64,000 nucleotides of DNA from Arthrobacter sp. H16F315 (lineage in GTDB: Bacteria; Actinomycetota; Actinomycetes; Actinomycetales; Micrococcaceae), in NCBI RefSeq assembly GCF_024124825.1, contig NZ_JAMXSS010000002.1, forward strand, positions 1,798,001-1,862,000, written 5' to 3'. The notes under the pieces were generated by a model that ran no database searches, was not told the origin of the DNA, and saw only the letters and a program-made list of their open reading frames with translations. A program made the translations under genes and the position numbers. Within the stretch, counting starts at the first letter, position 1, and the number at the start of each line of letters is the position of its first letter. Shown piece after piece: positions 36,684-45,178 of this stretch.

Positions 36684-37070
36684 TCACGTCGCCGTCAGTA
36701 GATCTGTGTGATTTGTCCGCTGAAGATAGTCGATGACAGCGTCACGGCTCTTCTCTAGGCACACGATTCTGTTCTCCACAACGCGTAGTTCTTGAGCAAG
36801 CTCCTCCGCTAGAGCCCGGTTGCAGAGGTCGGCCTGATCTTGCATTGCTGGAGCTTCGATGTTCAGCACGATCTTGATCATCCTCGTCGACAAGCCGGCT
36901 GCTACGAGAGCTCGGACATGACGCGCATGTTCAATCTGCTCGTCGGAGTATTCGCGGTACCCGTTGGTCGAACGTGACGCCTCGATGAGCCCCTGCTGCT
37001 CGTAATAGCGGAGCATTCGAGTCGGGGCACCCACCTCCTTGGCAACTTCACCGATCTTCATCGTCCGCAC
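36684..37070 (-). CDS. MerR-family transcriptional regulator
   Basis: A 128-aa MerR protein: a winged helix (MKIGEVAKEVGAPTRMLRYY then EQQGLIEASRSTNGYREYS) and a dimerisation helix (LAEELAQELRVVENRIVCLEKSRDAVIDYL). There is no cysteine cluster for metals, so it is of the general stress or metabolite-sensing type. It is divergent from the NmrA-like oxidoreductase. The spacer holds a palindrome of MerR-operator shape, so it most likely controls that neighbour and itself. Confidence 0.9.
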   Translation of the reverse strand: MRTMKIGEVAKEVGAPTRMLRYYEQQGLIEASRSTNGYREYSDEQIEHARHVRALVAAGLSTRMIKIVLNIEAPAMQDQADLCNRALAEELAQELRVVENRIVCLEKSRDAVIDYLQRTNHTDLLTAT

Positions 37071-37097
37071 CGCTTCTCTTCGACAATCGACTTGACA

Positions 37098-37119
37098 TTG
37101 ACATTGACACTAATGTCAA
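37098..37119. promoter_or_regulatory. Palindromic MerR operator candidate
   Basis: TTGACATT-gacact-AATGTCAA is a perfect 8+8 dyad, and an extra TTGACATT half-site at 37092 overlaps it. It begins 28 bases upstream of the MerR start and reads as a -35-like TTGACA in both directions, the usual position for a MerR operator inside a promoter spacer. Confidence 0.6.
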
Positions 37120-37321
37120 ATTCGTGCCCGCCGTCCGATCCGCTCTTACGCGGATCCCGTCGGTCACATGGGCGAAAGACAGGCAGTCTCTCGCATAGGA
37201 GTGGAGCGCCCGAGCTTGACCTCTCGAACACGACGTCGACGCACTGACGGCGTCCAGCGGTTCAACTCCTGCAATTCAGCAAATGCTGAATAAAGCACAG
37301 ATACAAGTAAGGAATCTGCCA

Positions 37322-38263
37322 ATGACAAACGAAATTTCGACCTCACCCTCGCGGGACATCCTTATCATCGGGGCGGGCGAGCTTGGCATGCCCGTTCTGC
37401 GCAACGTCGCACGCCGGGCACGAGACGTGGAGGGCTCGTCCGTCAGTGTGCTCCTGCGGGCGGGTGCCGTTGAGTCCACTGCGACGGATAAGCAGCGCGA
37501 TGTCGCTGAGATCCGAAACCTGGGGGTGGAGATCGTCCAGGGAGACCTCGTGAGGAACTCGGTCGATGAACTTGCGTCGATCTTCGCGAACTACGACACC
37601 GTGATCGGTTGCACGGGCATCACCGCCGGCCTCGAGACGCCCATGAAGGTTGCACAGGCCGCTCTTCAGGCGAAACTTCCGCGATACTTCCCCTGGCAGT
37701 TTGGCGTCGACTTCGATGTGATCGGTCGAGGAAGCCCGCAGGACATCTTCGACTCGCAGCTGGACGTGCGGGATCTGCTCAGGTCCCAGAACGAGACCGA
37801 GTGGGTGATCATCTCCACCGGCATGTTCATGAACTATCTCTTCGAGCCCGGCTCCGGCATGGTCGATCTGCCCAACGACACCGTCAACGCGCTGGGCAGT
37901 CTGGATACAGCTGTCACTGTGACGACGCCCGAAGACATCGGCGTCCTCACGGCGGAGATTCTCTTCGCTGAACCTCGCATCCGCAACGAGATCGTCTACA
38001 TTGCCGGTGACACCATCACCTACCGCGAGTTGGCGGAGACGCTTGAAGCCGTGCTTCAGCGTCCGTTCCAAATTGTGGAATGGACGGCGCCGTTCCTGCT
38101 GGACGAGCTGGCTAACGACCCGGACAACATGACACGAAAGTACCGCGCCGTCTTTGCTCAGGGCCGAGGGGTAGCATGGGCGAAGGACGACACCTTCAAC
38201 ACACGACACGCGATCCCGGTCACCAGCCTGCACGAGTGGGTCAAGGAGAACATCGCAGTCTGA
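37322..38263 (+). CDS. NmrA-like NAD(P)-binding oxidoreductase
   Basis: A 313-residue atypical short-chain dehydrogenase of the NmrA/isoflavone-reductase group. The dinucleotide motif is ILIIGAGELGMPVLRNVARR near the N-terminus, followed by VSVLLR and GVEIVQGDL. FPWQFGVDFDVIG and STGMFMNYLFEPG belong to the substrate side. Start ATG 37322 has AAGGA 10 bases upstream; an ATG at 37283 is less likely. It probably acts as a redox sensor or reductase; the substrate is unknown. A MerR regulator is divergent. Confidence 0.85.
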   Translation: MTNEISTSPSRDILIIGAGELGMPVLRNVARRARDVEGSSVSVLLRAGAVESTATDKQRDVAEIRNLGVEIVQGDLVRNSVDELASIFANYDTVIGCTGITAGLETPMKVAQAALQAKLPRYFPWQFGVDFDVIGRGSPQDIFDSQLDVRDLLRSQNETEWVIISTGMFMNYLFEPGSGMVDLPNDTVNALGSLDTAVTVTTPEDIGVLTAEILFAEPRIRNEIVYIAGDTITYRELAETLEAVLQRPFQIVEWTAPFLLDELANDPDNMTRKYRAVFAQGRGVAWAKDDTFNTRHAIPVTSLHEWVKENIAV

Positions 38264-38493
38264 CATGACTGACGGACTAGCAGCTGCTGCTCCTTGACAG
38301 TGAGTATGGGCCGCCCTGAGGGGGCCCAGACCAGGCGCACGCAGTTCGCGCCACTAACGACCGTTTCTGCTACAAAAAACCAGGGACGCTCAAAAGATTC
38401 TGTGCACCCCAAAATTTTGTAGCGAAACCCAGTCTCGATTTCTATGTTGCGGTTCTTCCCATGGTCGACGGGTATTGGTGCATTTGCGCGCGT

Positions 38494-38676
38494 GGGACAT
38501 CTGTTGGGCTACGCCCGGGTATCGACCGCCGACCAGGACGCGGCCCTCCAGCAGGACGCGTTGAAGGCGGCCGGCTGCTACCGCATCTTCACGGACACGG
38601 CGTCCGGCTCCCTGGAATCCCGCCCGGAACTGACGAAGGTCCTGGACCAGCTCCGGCCCGGGGACACGCTGGTACG
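38494..38676 (+). pseudogene. Truncated serine recombinase (resolvase N-terminal domain)
   Basis: The translation gives HLLGYARVSTADQDAALQQD and, further on, GSLESRPELTKVLDQLRPGD, the start of a resolvase/invertase catalytic domain with the serine in YARVST. The sequence loses homology right after GDTLV, where a complete protein would continue with the KLDRLGRS block. The DNA-binding domain is absent. It is the only trace of a site-specific recombinase in the inserts. It is unlikely to be functional. Confidence 0.75.
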
Positions 38677-39000
38677 GGGGCGGCCAGTGCGGGCTAAGCG
38701 AACATGGCGTACCAGCACATCACGGATGGTTCCGTGGGTCAGGACGGCCCGGTCTTTTCGTCCGATGGCAAGTTTCTCTGGGTGTCGGTGACTGTCGAAA
38801 ACTGAGCCACCTGCTCCAAAGCCCGCCATCCCGCGATTCCCCGACAGCTGATTGAAAGCCGCGACATGATCGCCCGATAAAGACACGACGGCGCGGTACC
38901 TGCCGGGTTCCACCCGGCCGAAAGACTGGAGGCTGGCTGTTCCTGGTACACATATCAGACCGGCATTTGACGCCGGCAAACCCCATCAGCACTGCGTCGT
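38677..39000. other. Gene-free stretch right of the resolvase relic
   Basis: About 320 bp with no ORF of coding character. The abrupt end of resolvase homology at its left border suggests a deletion or insertion junction. The right end holds the GAAGGAG ribosome site of the next gene. Confidence 0.35.
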
Positions 39001-39013
39001 GAAGGAGCACCCA

Positions 39014-39617
39014 ATGACCAACAACACACCTGGAAGCTTGCGCACTCTGGCTACCCTGTTAGCGGCGGACGGCAAGGGCATCGTACGCATTGAAGACCGG
39101 TTCGACACCGATAGGAGGACCTTTGGTCAGCTCTCACTGATCCCCGCCGTCCTAGCCCGCTGGCTCGGCGAGGTAGAAGGCGATCTTCGCCAGGGAGGGA
39201 ACTTCAGCGCACGATACTTTGCAAGCGGATGGGAAGGCACTTGTCATGTGAAAGAGTGTCGACCTCAGCAGCGGCTGCTGATTCAGACCAAATCCCCAGA
39301 CGAACCGGACGGCGTGATCGAGGCGACGCTTACCGCCGACGGGGACCAAGCCGTACTGGTCATCGAGGACCGTGGTTTGCCCCCGGAAAAGATCGCCGCC
39401 TATGCGGCCGGAGATCAGGTCCATGTCGAAGATCTTGCTTCCTACCTCGCCGGCCGCGAACGTTGCGACGCGCGGGTGCGGTGGCAAGAAACTCCACCCC
39501 GTCTACCAGGAACTGGCCGCAAAGCTCACCTGGGACCACTGCTGGTCTGCCCCGGCTACCGCAGTGCAGGGAGCGACCGGCAGGACCTCTGCCTTGCCGA
39601 CGCGACACGAATTTTGA
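39014..39617 (+). CDS. SRPBCC/AHSA1-like protein, frameshifted
   Basis: The ATG at 39014 lies behind GAAGGAG. The protein has the AHSA1 pattern: GIVRIEDRFDTDRRTFGQLS, GGNFSARYFASGWEGTCHVKE, then PDGVIEATLTADGDQAVLVIE. The frame breaks at the A3 run 39489-39491. Dropping one A joins RWQE to LHPVYQELAAKLTWDHCW, the expected C-terminal helix. A following in-frame stretch to 39723 in a third frame also looks coding-like, so the true 3' end is uncertain. It is the last gene of insert 2. Confidence 0.65.
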
Positions 39618-39774
39618 TGAATTCCTGAGGGCGTCGAGCCGAGTGCAGGAAAGTCTGATTGAAGCGCCACCAGATGCCCGTTCCAAGTTCGACGAACTCC
39701 GTGGGGCGCGAACAGAAAGTTAGCCACTTGAAGACCTTACCGCCGACCGAACAGAGATTATTCTGTGACGGAGC

Positions 39775-39801
39775 GTGGCGGAGTTCCGCTTCAACGTCTA
39801 G
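39775..39801 (+). repeat. ychF 3'-end direct repeat, copy C (att-like)
   Basis: Encodes VAEFRFNV-stop. It is preceded by ATTCTGTGACGGAGC (compare copy B) and followed by a diverged but alignable left end (GTTCCTAACC..., then AGCCGCTAAGA), in which the right arm of the hairpin is degraded. It separates insert 2 from insert 3. Confidence 0.8.
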
Positions 39802-39877
39802 TTCCTAACCGTCCTGACGCCCTGCGATAGCCGCTAAGACCACGGGCTCTTGTTGTCACCAACCCGCGGGCTGTCGG

Positions 39878-40574
39878 CTATGACGCGGACTCAAGCCAGG
39901 AGCGCACGGCGTCCCGGGCGGCGGCGGGCTGCTCGTGGAACAGGAAATGGCCGGCGCCCTCGACGACCGTGAACCGGGCCGTGGGCAGTGCTTCGGCTAT
40001 CTCTTCTGCGGCGTCGAGAGGGATGAGGCGGTCCTGGGCTCCGTGGATGATCGCCGTCGGGCAGGCGATAGACGGCAGAATCGAGCGGAGATCGGCGCGC
40101 TGCACGACGGCCCGCTGCTGTCGGAGAAAGGCTTCTGCGCCGACGGGGGTGGTCATGCAGCGCCAGGTGGCCAGAAGGGCGTCGTCGGATTCGTTGGCTG
40201 CCGCCACGACGCCAGGGAAGGCGGCGTCGACAAGGGCTTCGAAATGCCCGTCTTCAACCAGTGCGGACTGTCGAGCCCGCGCCTGGACCTGCTCGGTGGT
40301 GTCGGCCCGGGCGGACGTGCTGACAAGTGCGAGGGCAGTGATACGCTCGGGCGCTTGTCGGATAACTTCGAGGGCGACGTATCCTCCCATGCTTGTTCCG
40401 AGAACAGCGATGTCGCCGACGTTCTCGCGGAGGGATCCGCTCGGCCATGGCCGCGATGGTGTCGTCGTGCCGGGTGTCGGCCAAAGTGACCTGCCCGCGC
40501 GTCCAGACGGTATCGAGCACCGGGGCGTAAGCGAGCGGAGAGCAGAGCAGAGGCGGTATCAGGACGATCTTCAC
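39878..40574 (-). CDS. Alpha/beta hydrolase, frameshifted, cargo of insert 3
   Basis: The N-terminus MKIVLIPPLLCSPLAYAPVL runs to AERI. A one-base insertion in a C3 run (about 40432-40434) then shifts the frame to LRENVGDIAVLGTSMGGYVA. The corrected enzyme is about 231 residues with the nucleophile Ser in GTSMGG, Asp in IHGAQDRLIPLDAAEE and His in VVEGAGHFLFHEQP. This is the small esterase/lactonase-like subgroup; substrate unknown. Confidence 0.75.
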
Positions 40575-40789
40575 GTTCTCAGTCTTGCTGCACCCGCCGA
40601 CATTAACTTAACGACGCAGGCGTTCTGGCTCAAGGCAGGCTTTTGGACCAACAGAGCAGACCAATGGGTAGACCTAACGCACGAAACGGATTCTGTTTTC
40701 AATGGGCGATGCTCCCGGGCGTCACGCCCAGGTTGTTAGGATCGGGCCGACCGTACCGACCATAAGCGTTCACCCGAGATCGAGGATCC

Positions 40790-41149
40790 GTGAAAGCTGA
40801 CCCCTATGACAGCTTCGCGGGGGAGGTACTCGGCGGAGAACGAGTCCAGCCGCCTCAACGCCTAATACGAACGGCTGGTGTGATCCCCCAGCCAACCGAG
40901 GACTACTTCGCCGTTCGGCAGTACTCGGCGGATTACGATTTCGATGGCGAGCCTGCGGTCCTGACCATCTGGTACCGGCCACTTCATGCGATGATCAACG
41001 CCTTCACATCGGCGGGTTACCGCATCGCCACCGTGAGCGAACCAGGGCCCTCTCCGGACACACCGCGCGAACGCCTGCCGCCGCGCATCCTCACCGGAGA
41101 GAAGACAGCGTTCCTGTCCTTCATCTTCTTCGTCCTCGAAGCCGTCTGA
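40790..41149 (+). pseudogene. SAM-dependent methyltransferase C-terminal fragment
   Basis: About 119 codons from GTG 40790. The stretch LTIWYRPLHAMINAFTSAGY then RIATVSEPGPSPDTPRE and FLSFIFFVLEAV is the usual C-terminal subdomain of class I (UbiE/YcgJ-like) methyltransferases. The Rossmann half with the SAM-binding GxGxG is missing upstream. It is therefore a truncated gene, although the present frame is open and could still be translated. Confidence 0.6.
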
Positions 41150-41324
41150 GGGTAGCGGAGGGGCGTGAGGACATGAGCCGCCTCTGTGGAGGTCAGGCGG
41201 TCGCTCTGCAGGCGGACAACTCTCACTTTTTGGTGCTGATAGCCCTCGAGCGGCATTCTGTGATGGCTTGCCTCCCGGTCGCGATGGTCCGTGGTGATGG
41301 GTAGAGCGTTCTCCGTGCCGGAAC

Positions 41325-41351
41325 GTGGTGGAGTTCCGCTTCAACGTGTGA
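41325..41351 (+). repeat. ychF 3'-end direct repeat, copy D: probable original gene end
   Basis: Encodes VVEFRFNV followed by TGA, with GC-rich codons (GAG TTC CGC TTC AAC GTG) like the rest of ychF, unlike the AT-richer codons now at 20821-20847. Forty-four bases on lies a classical terminator that the other copies lack. It is therefore taken as the displaced native ychF terminus. Confidence 0.8.
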
Positions 41352-41394
41352 TGGCCTGGCGAATTCATCAGGTAAGCAGGTCTAACCTTGAGAA

Positions 41395-41422
41395 GCCCCG
41401 ATTTCAGAATCGGGGCCTCTTT
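41395..41422 (+). terminator. Rho-independent terminator, probably the original ychF terminator
   Basis: GCCCCGATT and AATCGGGGC form a perfect 9-bp stem with a TCAG loop, followed by CTCTTT. No intact gene ends just upstream; only the stranded ychF tail does. The remaining 250 bp up to the peptide-binding protein gene hold no ORF and presumably its promoter. Confidence 0.8.
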
Positions 41423-41671
41423 GGTGCCCGTGAACATTAGCGGCGAGAACAAACCGCGTCAAGGAATTGGTGGAATTCCGGCCTTGGCGCGGAGCAGATT
41501 GTTGCAGCTCGATAACGAACTTTACTGGTGGTCAACTTTCCCTCCCTTTGACTGGTTTTGGGTTTACGCTTCATCCCATGTGAGACGAGCCACACTGCCG
41601 CTGGGGGAGTGCGGACGTCTGACCGGTGCCTCGGGCGCCGATCACAACCACACCTATAACAAGGAGGCGGA

Positions 41672-43456
41672 ATGCGCTTCGGTCGTATTTCCAAAGCAGT
41701 GGGCGTGGCAGCAGCTGCTGCCCTGGCACTCAGTGCCTGCGCCGGCAACAGTGGCGGGACAACCCCCACCACTGCTGCGGCTGGAGGCCAGCAGGGCGGC
41801 TCTGTTGCAGTTGCCGAAACCAACGGCTTCAGCAGCTTCAACTCCGGAACGGCGGATGGCAACTCCGACGTGAACGGACACGTCGGTTACGCCACCCACT
41901 CCAGCTTCATTTACATCGACGACAAACTGAACATCGTCAAAAACGAAAAGTTCGGCAAGTACGAGAAACTCTCCGACAATCCGTTGACGGTCAAGTACAC
42001 CGTCAACGAAGGCGTGAAGTGGTCGGATGGCACGCAGGTGAGCGCCGCCGATCTTCTGCTTTCCTGGGCCTCAGGTTCCGGATACTACGACGACGCCGAT
42101 GCTGCAGCCAAGACAGGCACCACCTATTTCAAGACGGCGGCCGATACTTCCGGGTTGAACCTGACGGACTTCCCCGAGCTCGGGACTGACGGGCGGAGCC
42201 TGACGCTCAAGTATTCCAAGCCATTTTCCGACTGGGAACTGGCGTACAGTTTCCCGGGCAACGGCGGCGTCGATATTCCCGCCCATGTGGTGGCCAAGCA
42301 AGCGGGCCTGAAAGACGCACAGGCCCTGGTGGATCTGCTCAAGGGTCTTAAGCGCGGGGACAGCAAGTCACCGCAGCCAGTCAACGAGGGCTTGAAGGCC
42401 GTCGCTGATTTCTGGAGCACCGGGTTTGAGTCGAAGACGCTGCCCAGCGACCCGAGCCTGTACCTCTCCAACGGTCCCTACATCATCAAATCCGTGGTGC
42501 CGGAACAGTCCGTCACCCTGGTCCGCAACAAGGATTACAACTGGGGCCCCGCTCCGAAGCTGGACGAAATCGTGGTCCGGACCATCGGCGCGGCCCCGGC
42601 CCAGGTGCAGGCACTGAAAAACGGCGAAGTGGACATTATCAATCCGCAGGCCTCAGCGGACACCGTGGACCAGATCAAGGCCCTCAGCGGGGTCAACCTG
42701 CTCTTGGGCAACCAGCTCTCCTACGATCACCTTGACCTGAATTTCTCCGGCCCCCTGGCGGAGAAGAGCGTTCGCGAAGCGTTTCTGAAGACAGTTCCGC
42801 GCAAGGACATTGTGGACAAGATCATCAAGAAGATCGATCCGCAGGCCAAGCCGCTCGACTCGCAGATCTTTGTACCGGCCCAGGCCGCCTACGCTGACTC
42901 GGCTGCCAAGAACGGCTCGTCGATGTACCAGGATGTCGACATTGACGGGGCAAAAAAGCTCCTCAACGGTGCTACGCCTGAGATCCGCATCATGTACAAC
43001 AAGGACAACCCCAACCGGGTCGATGCCTACTCGCTGATCCGTGAGTCCGCCACGAAAGCAGGATTCAAGATTGTCGACGGCGGCCTCGGAAAAGCGGACT
43101 GGAGCTCAAGCCTGGGCGACGGCTCTTATGATGCGACCATCTTCGGGTGGATCAACTCCGGCGTTGGTGTCTCGGGGACTCCCCAGATCTTCAAAACCGG
43201 AGGTGGATCGAACTTCAACTTGTTCTCTGATCCCGAAGCTGACAAAGCCATGGACGAATTGATCGTCACCACGGATAAATCGAAGCAGGATGAGCTTCAG
43301 ACCAAAATTGACGCGGCCATCTGGAACTCCGCGTATGGCGTTCCGCTGTTCCAGTCACCGGATGTCAAGGCATCCTCTGACCAGATCACCGGGGTGACCT
43401 CAATGCCGAACCAGACCGGCGTCTGGTGGAATGTCTGGGACTGGGCCCGGAAGTAA
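41672..43456 (+). CDS. Peptide ABC transporter substrate-binding lipoprotein (system 1)
   Basis: A 594-aa family 5 solute-binding protein (DppA/OppA type). A signal peptide ends in the lipobox ALSACAG (Cys near 23). The mature part has FIYIDDKLNIVKNEKFGKYE, YTVNEGVKWSDGTQVSAADL and LSNGPYIIKSVVPEQSVTLV. AAGGAGG lies seven bases before the ATG. It is the first gene of a complete importer (binding protein, two permeases, double ATPase) and is separated from the permeases by a strong hairpin, which would favour its expression over theirs. Confidence 0.94.
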   Translation: MRFGRISKAVGVAAAAALALSACAGNSGGTTPTTAAAGGQQGGSVAVAETNGFSSFNSGTADGNSDVNGHVGYATHSSFIYIDDKLNIVKNEKFGKYEKLSDNPLTVKYTVNEGVKWSDGTQVSAADLLLSWASGSGYYDDADAAAKTGTTYFKTAADTSGLNLTDFPELGTDGRSLTLKYSKPFSDWELAYSFPGNGGVDIPAHVVAKQAGLKDAQALVDLLKGLKRGDSKSPQPVNEGLKAVADFWSTGFESKTLPSDPSLYLSNGPYIIKSVVPEQSVTLVRNKDYNWGPAPKLDEIVVRTIGAAPAQVQALKNGEVDIINPQASADTVDQIKALSGVNLLLGNQLSYDHLDLNFSGPLAEKSVREAFLKTVPRKDIVDKIIKKIDPQAKPLDSQIFVPAQAAYADSAAKNGSSMYQDVDIDGAKKLLNGATPEIRIMYNKDNPNRVDAYSLIRESATKAGFKIVDGGLGKADWSSSLGDGSYDATIFGWINSGVGVSGTPQIFKTGGGSNFNLFSDPEADKAMDELIVTTDKSKQDELQTKIDAAIWNSAYGVPLFQSPDVKASSDQITGVTSMPNQTGVWWNVWDWARK

Positions 43457-43488
43457 TCGAACGCTGAGCGAACAAATCGCCTAGCAGG

Positions 43489-43525
43489 GGCGCCGGGGCC
43501 GAGTTTTATGGCCCCGGCGCCTTCT
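43489..43525 (+). terminator. Attenuating hairpin between binding protein and permease (system 1)
   Basis: GGCGCCGGGGCC (43489-43500) and GGCCCCGGCGCC (43510-43521) make a perfect 12-bp stem with a 9-base loop, followed by TTCT. It is a weak terminator or a transcript stabiliser typical downstream of binding-protein genes. Confidence 0.65.
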
Positions 43526-43636
43526 GACTACCCACCGGCACTTTGCCGGCTCCACTGGCATTTGAAGGCTGGGGCACGGCGCGATTCTGCGATTGGCCCG
43601 GACTGACCCGGACCTGGATCCTGAGGCTTATACATA

Positions 43637-45178
43637 ATGGTGACCTATATCGTCAGACGGCTGGTCACGGCCGCACTGATTCTTCTGGGAGCGTCCTTTC
43701 TCGTTTATCTCCTGACAGCGTCCTCAGGTGATCCGCTGGCTGATCTGCGGGCCAGCAACGCCCCCAACAAGCAGCAGTTGATGAACGCCCGCACAGAGTT
43801 GCTGGACCTCGACACCCCTGCCCCTGTCAGGTATTTCAAATGGCTGGCCGGTGCCGCCCAGTGCCTCGTTCCTTTTGCCGGTTCCTGCGACCTGGGCAAA
43901 AGCGTTTCGGGCCAACCCATTACCGAAGCCCTCGGCATAGCACTCGTCCAGACGCTGACCCTTGTCACCGGAGCGACCATCCTGGCCATCCTGATCGGTA
44001 TCACGCTGGGCATCATTACGGCACTTCGGCAATACAGTGCGCTCGACTACGGTGTGACCTTTATGGCCTTCCTGTTCTTTTCCCTGCCGATCTTCTGGGT
44101 AGCGGTGCTCCTGAAGGAGTACGGCGCGATCGGCTTCAACGACTTCCTGCGAAACCCCGAAATACCCATCCCCACGGCCTTGGGGATCGGAGCCGTCGCC
44201 GGCTTGATCGTTGCGGTCGCCGTCGGAGGGGAACTGCGGCGCAGGCTCGTGACGGGCGGCACCGTTTTTGTGGCTGTTACTCTCGTCCTCATCTATTTTT
44301 CCGCCACAGAGTGGTTCAAGACGCCGGGGCTGGGGCCTGTTGTGATCGCTGTGGCCGGGGCCGGCATCGCAGTGGCTGTGACGGTGCTGGTTTCAGGCCT
44401 GCGGAACCGCCGGGCCCTGCGGGCAGCACTGCTTGTGGTGGCGCTGGGCGTCATCTCCTACTTCGCTGTGCAACCGCTGCTCGACCAGGCAACGGCGCTG
44501 ATGATCGCCCTGTTGGCTCTCGCCACGGTCCTGGTAGGCGTCGCCGTCGGCTATTTTATGGGCGGATACGACCGCGGACAGTCAATGCGGGCGGCGGGTA
44601 TCACCGCGTTCCTGGTGGGAGTGCTCGTGGTGGTGGACCGCTTTATGCAGGCGTGGCCCACCTACTTCAGCAACAGCCGGGTCAGGGGGCGCCCGATCGC
44701 CACGATCGGCGCCGGAACCCCAAATATCGAAGGGGACTTCTGGGTGCTCAGCCTTGACACCTTCACCCACCTGATTTTGCCGACCGTGGCGTTGATCCTC
44801 GTGTCACTGGCCAGCTACACCCGCTTTACCCGGTCCTCGATGCTCGAAATCATGAACATGGATTACATCCGCACCGCGCGGGCCAAGGGGCTCTCTGAAC
44901 GGTCCGTGATTATGGGGCACGCGTTCCGCAACGCATTGATTCCGATTGCCACAATTGTCGCTTTCGATATTGGCGCGCTGATCGGCGGCGCCGTCATCAC
45001 GGAGAGTGTGTTCTCCGTCAGGGGCATGGGATTCCTTTTTCTGGACGGAATTACCCACATCGACCCGAACCCGGTGATGGGCGTTTTTGTCTGCGTCGCT
45101 GTGACCGCCATGGTCTTCAACTTAATTGCGGACCTGGCGTATTCCGCACTCGATCCGCGCGTGAGGATAAAAGCATGA
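43637..45178 (+). CDS. Peptide ABC transporter permease DppB-like, enlarged (system 1)
   Basis: A 513-aa inner-membrane permease. The N-terminus (MVTYIVRRLVTAALILLGAS) and the C-terminal core with the EAA loop YIRTARAKGLSERSVIMGHA are standard. Between helix 3 and the core (about residues 180-360) there is an insertion of roughly 170 residues with several extra hydrophobic segments, making it far longer than the usual 310-340 residues. The second system's permease downstream lacks it. Its stop overlaps the next permease start by four bases. Confidence 0.9.
   Translation: MVTYIVRRLVTAALILLGASFLVYLLTASSGDPLADLRASNAPNKQQLMNARTELLDLDTPAPVRYFKWLAGAAQCLVPFAGSCDLGKSVSGQPITEALGIALVQTLTLVTGATILAILIGITLGIITALRQYSALDYGVTFMAFLFFSLPIFWVAVLLKEYGAIGFNDFLRNPEIPIPTALGIGAVAGLIVAVAVGGELRRRLVTGGTVFVAVTLVLIYFSATEWFKTPGLGPVVIAVAGAGIAVAVTVLVSGLRNRRALRAALLVVALGVISYFAVQPLLDQATALMIALLALATVLVGVAVGYFMGGYDRGQSMRAAGITAFLVGVLVVVDRFMQAWPTYFSNSRVRGRPIATIGAGTPNIEGDFWVLSLDTFTHLILPTVALILVSLASYTRFTRSSMLEIMNMDYIRTARAKGLSERSVIMGHAFRNALIPIATIVAFDIGALIGGAVITESVFSVRGMGFLFLDGITHIDPNPVMGVFVCVAVTAMVFNLIADLAYSALDPRVRIKA

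Larger units (their letters stand above)
21748..39801 (+). mobile_element. Insert 2 (18 kb) at ychF: catabolic genomic island
   Basis: The DNA between copies B and C. Its left end repeats that of insert 1 (86% over 85 bp including the hairpin) and its right end repeats ATTCTGTGACGGAGC. It is a mosaic: a MetX-like hydrolase, an IS110 relic, a HAD phosphatase, the putative homoserine locus, an IclR/cyclase/MmuM module, a MerR-NmrA pair, a truncated resolvase and a second SRPBCC gene. Several stretches look less GC-rich than the core. No intact integrase was found. Internal junctions between older insertions are likely. Confidence 0.6.
39802..41351 (+). mobile_element. Insert 3 (1.55 kb) at ychF
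   Basis: The DNA between copies C and D. It contains a frameshifted alpha/beta hydrolase on the minus strand and a methyltransferase C-terminal fragment on the plus strand. Its left end is a decayed version of the insert 1 and 2 ends, so it looks like the oldest insertion. That fits its place next to the original ychF end. Confidence 0.55.
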
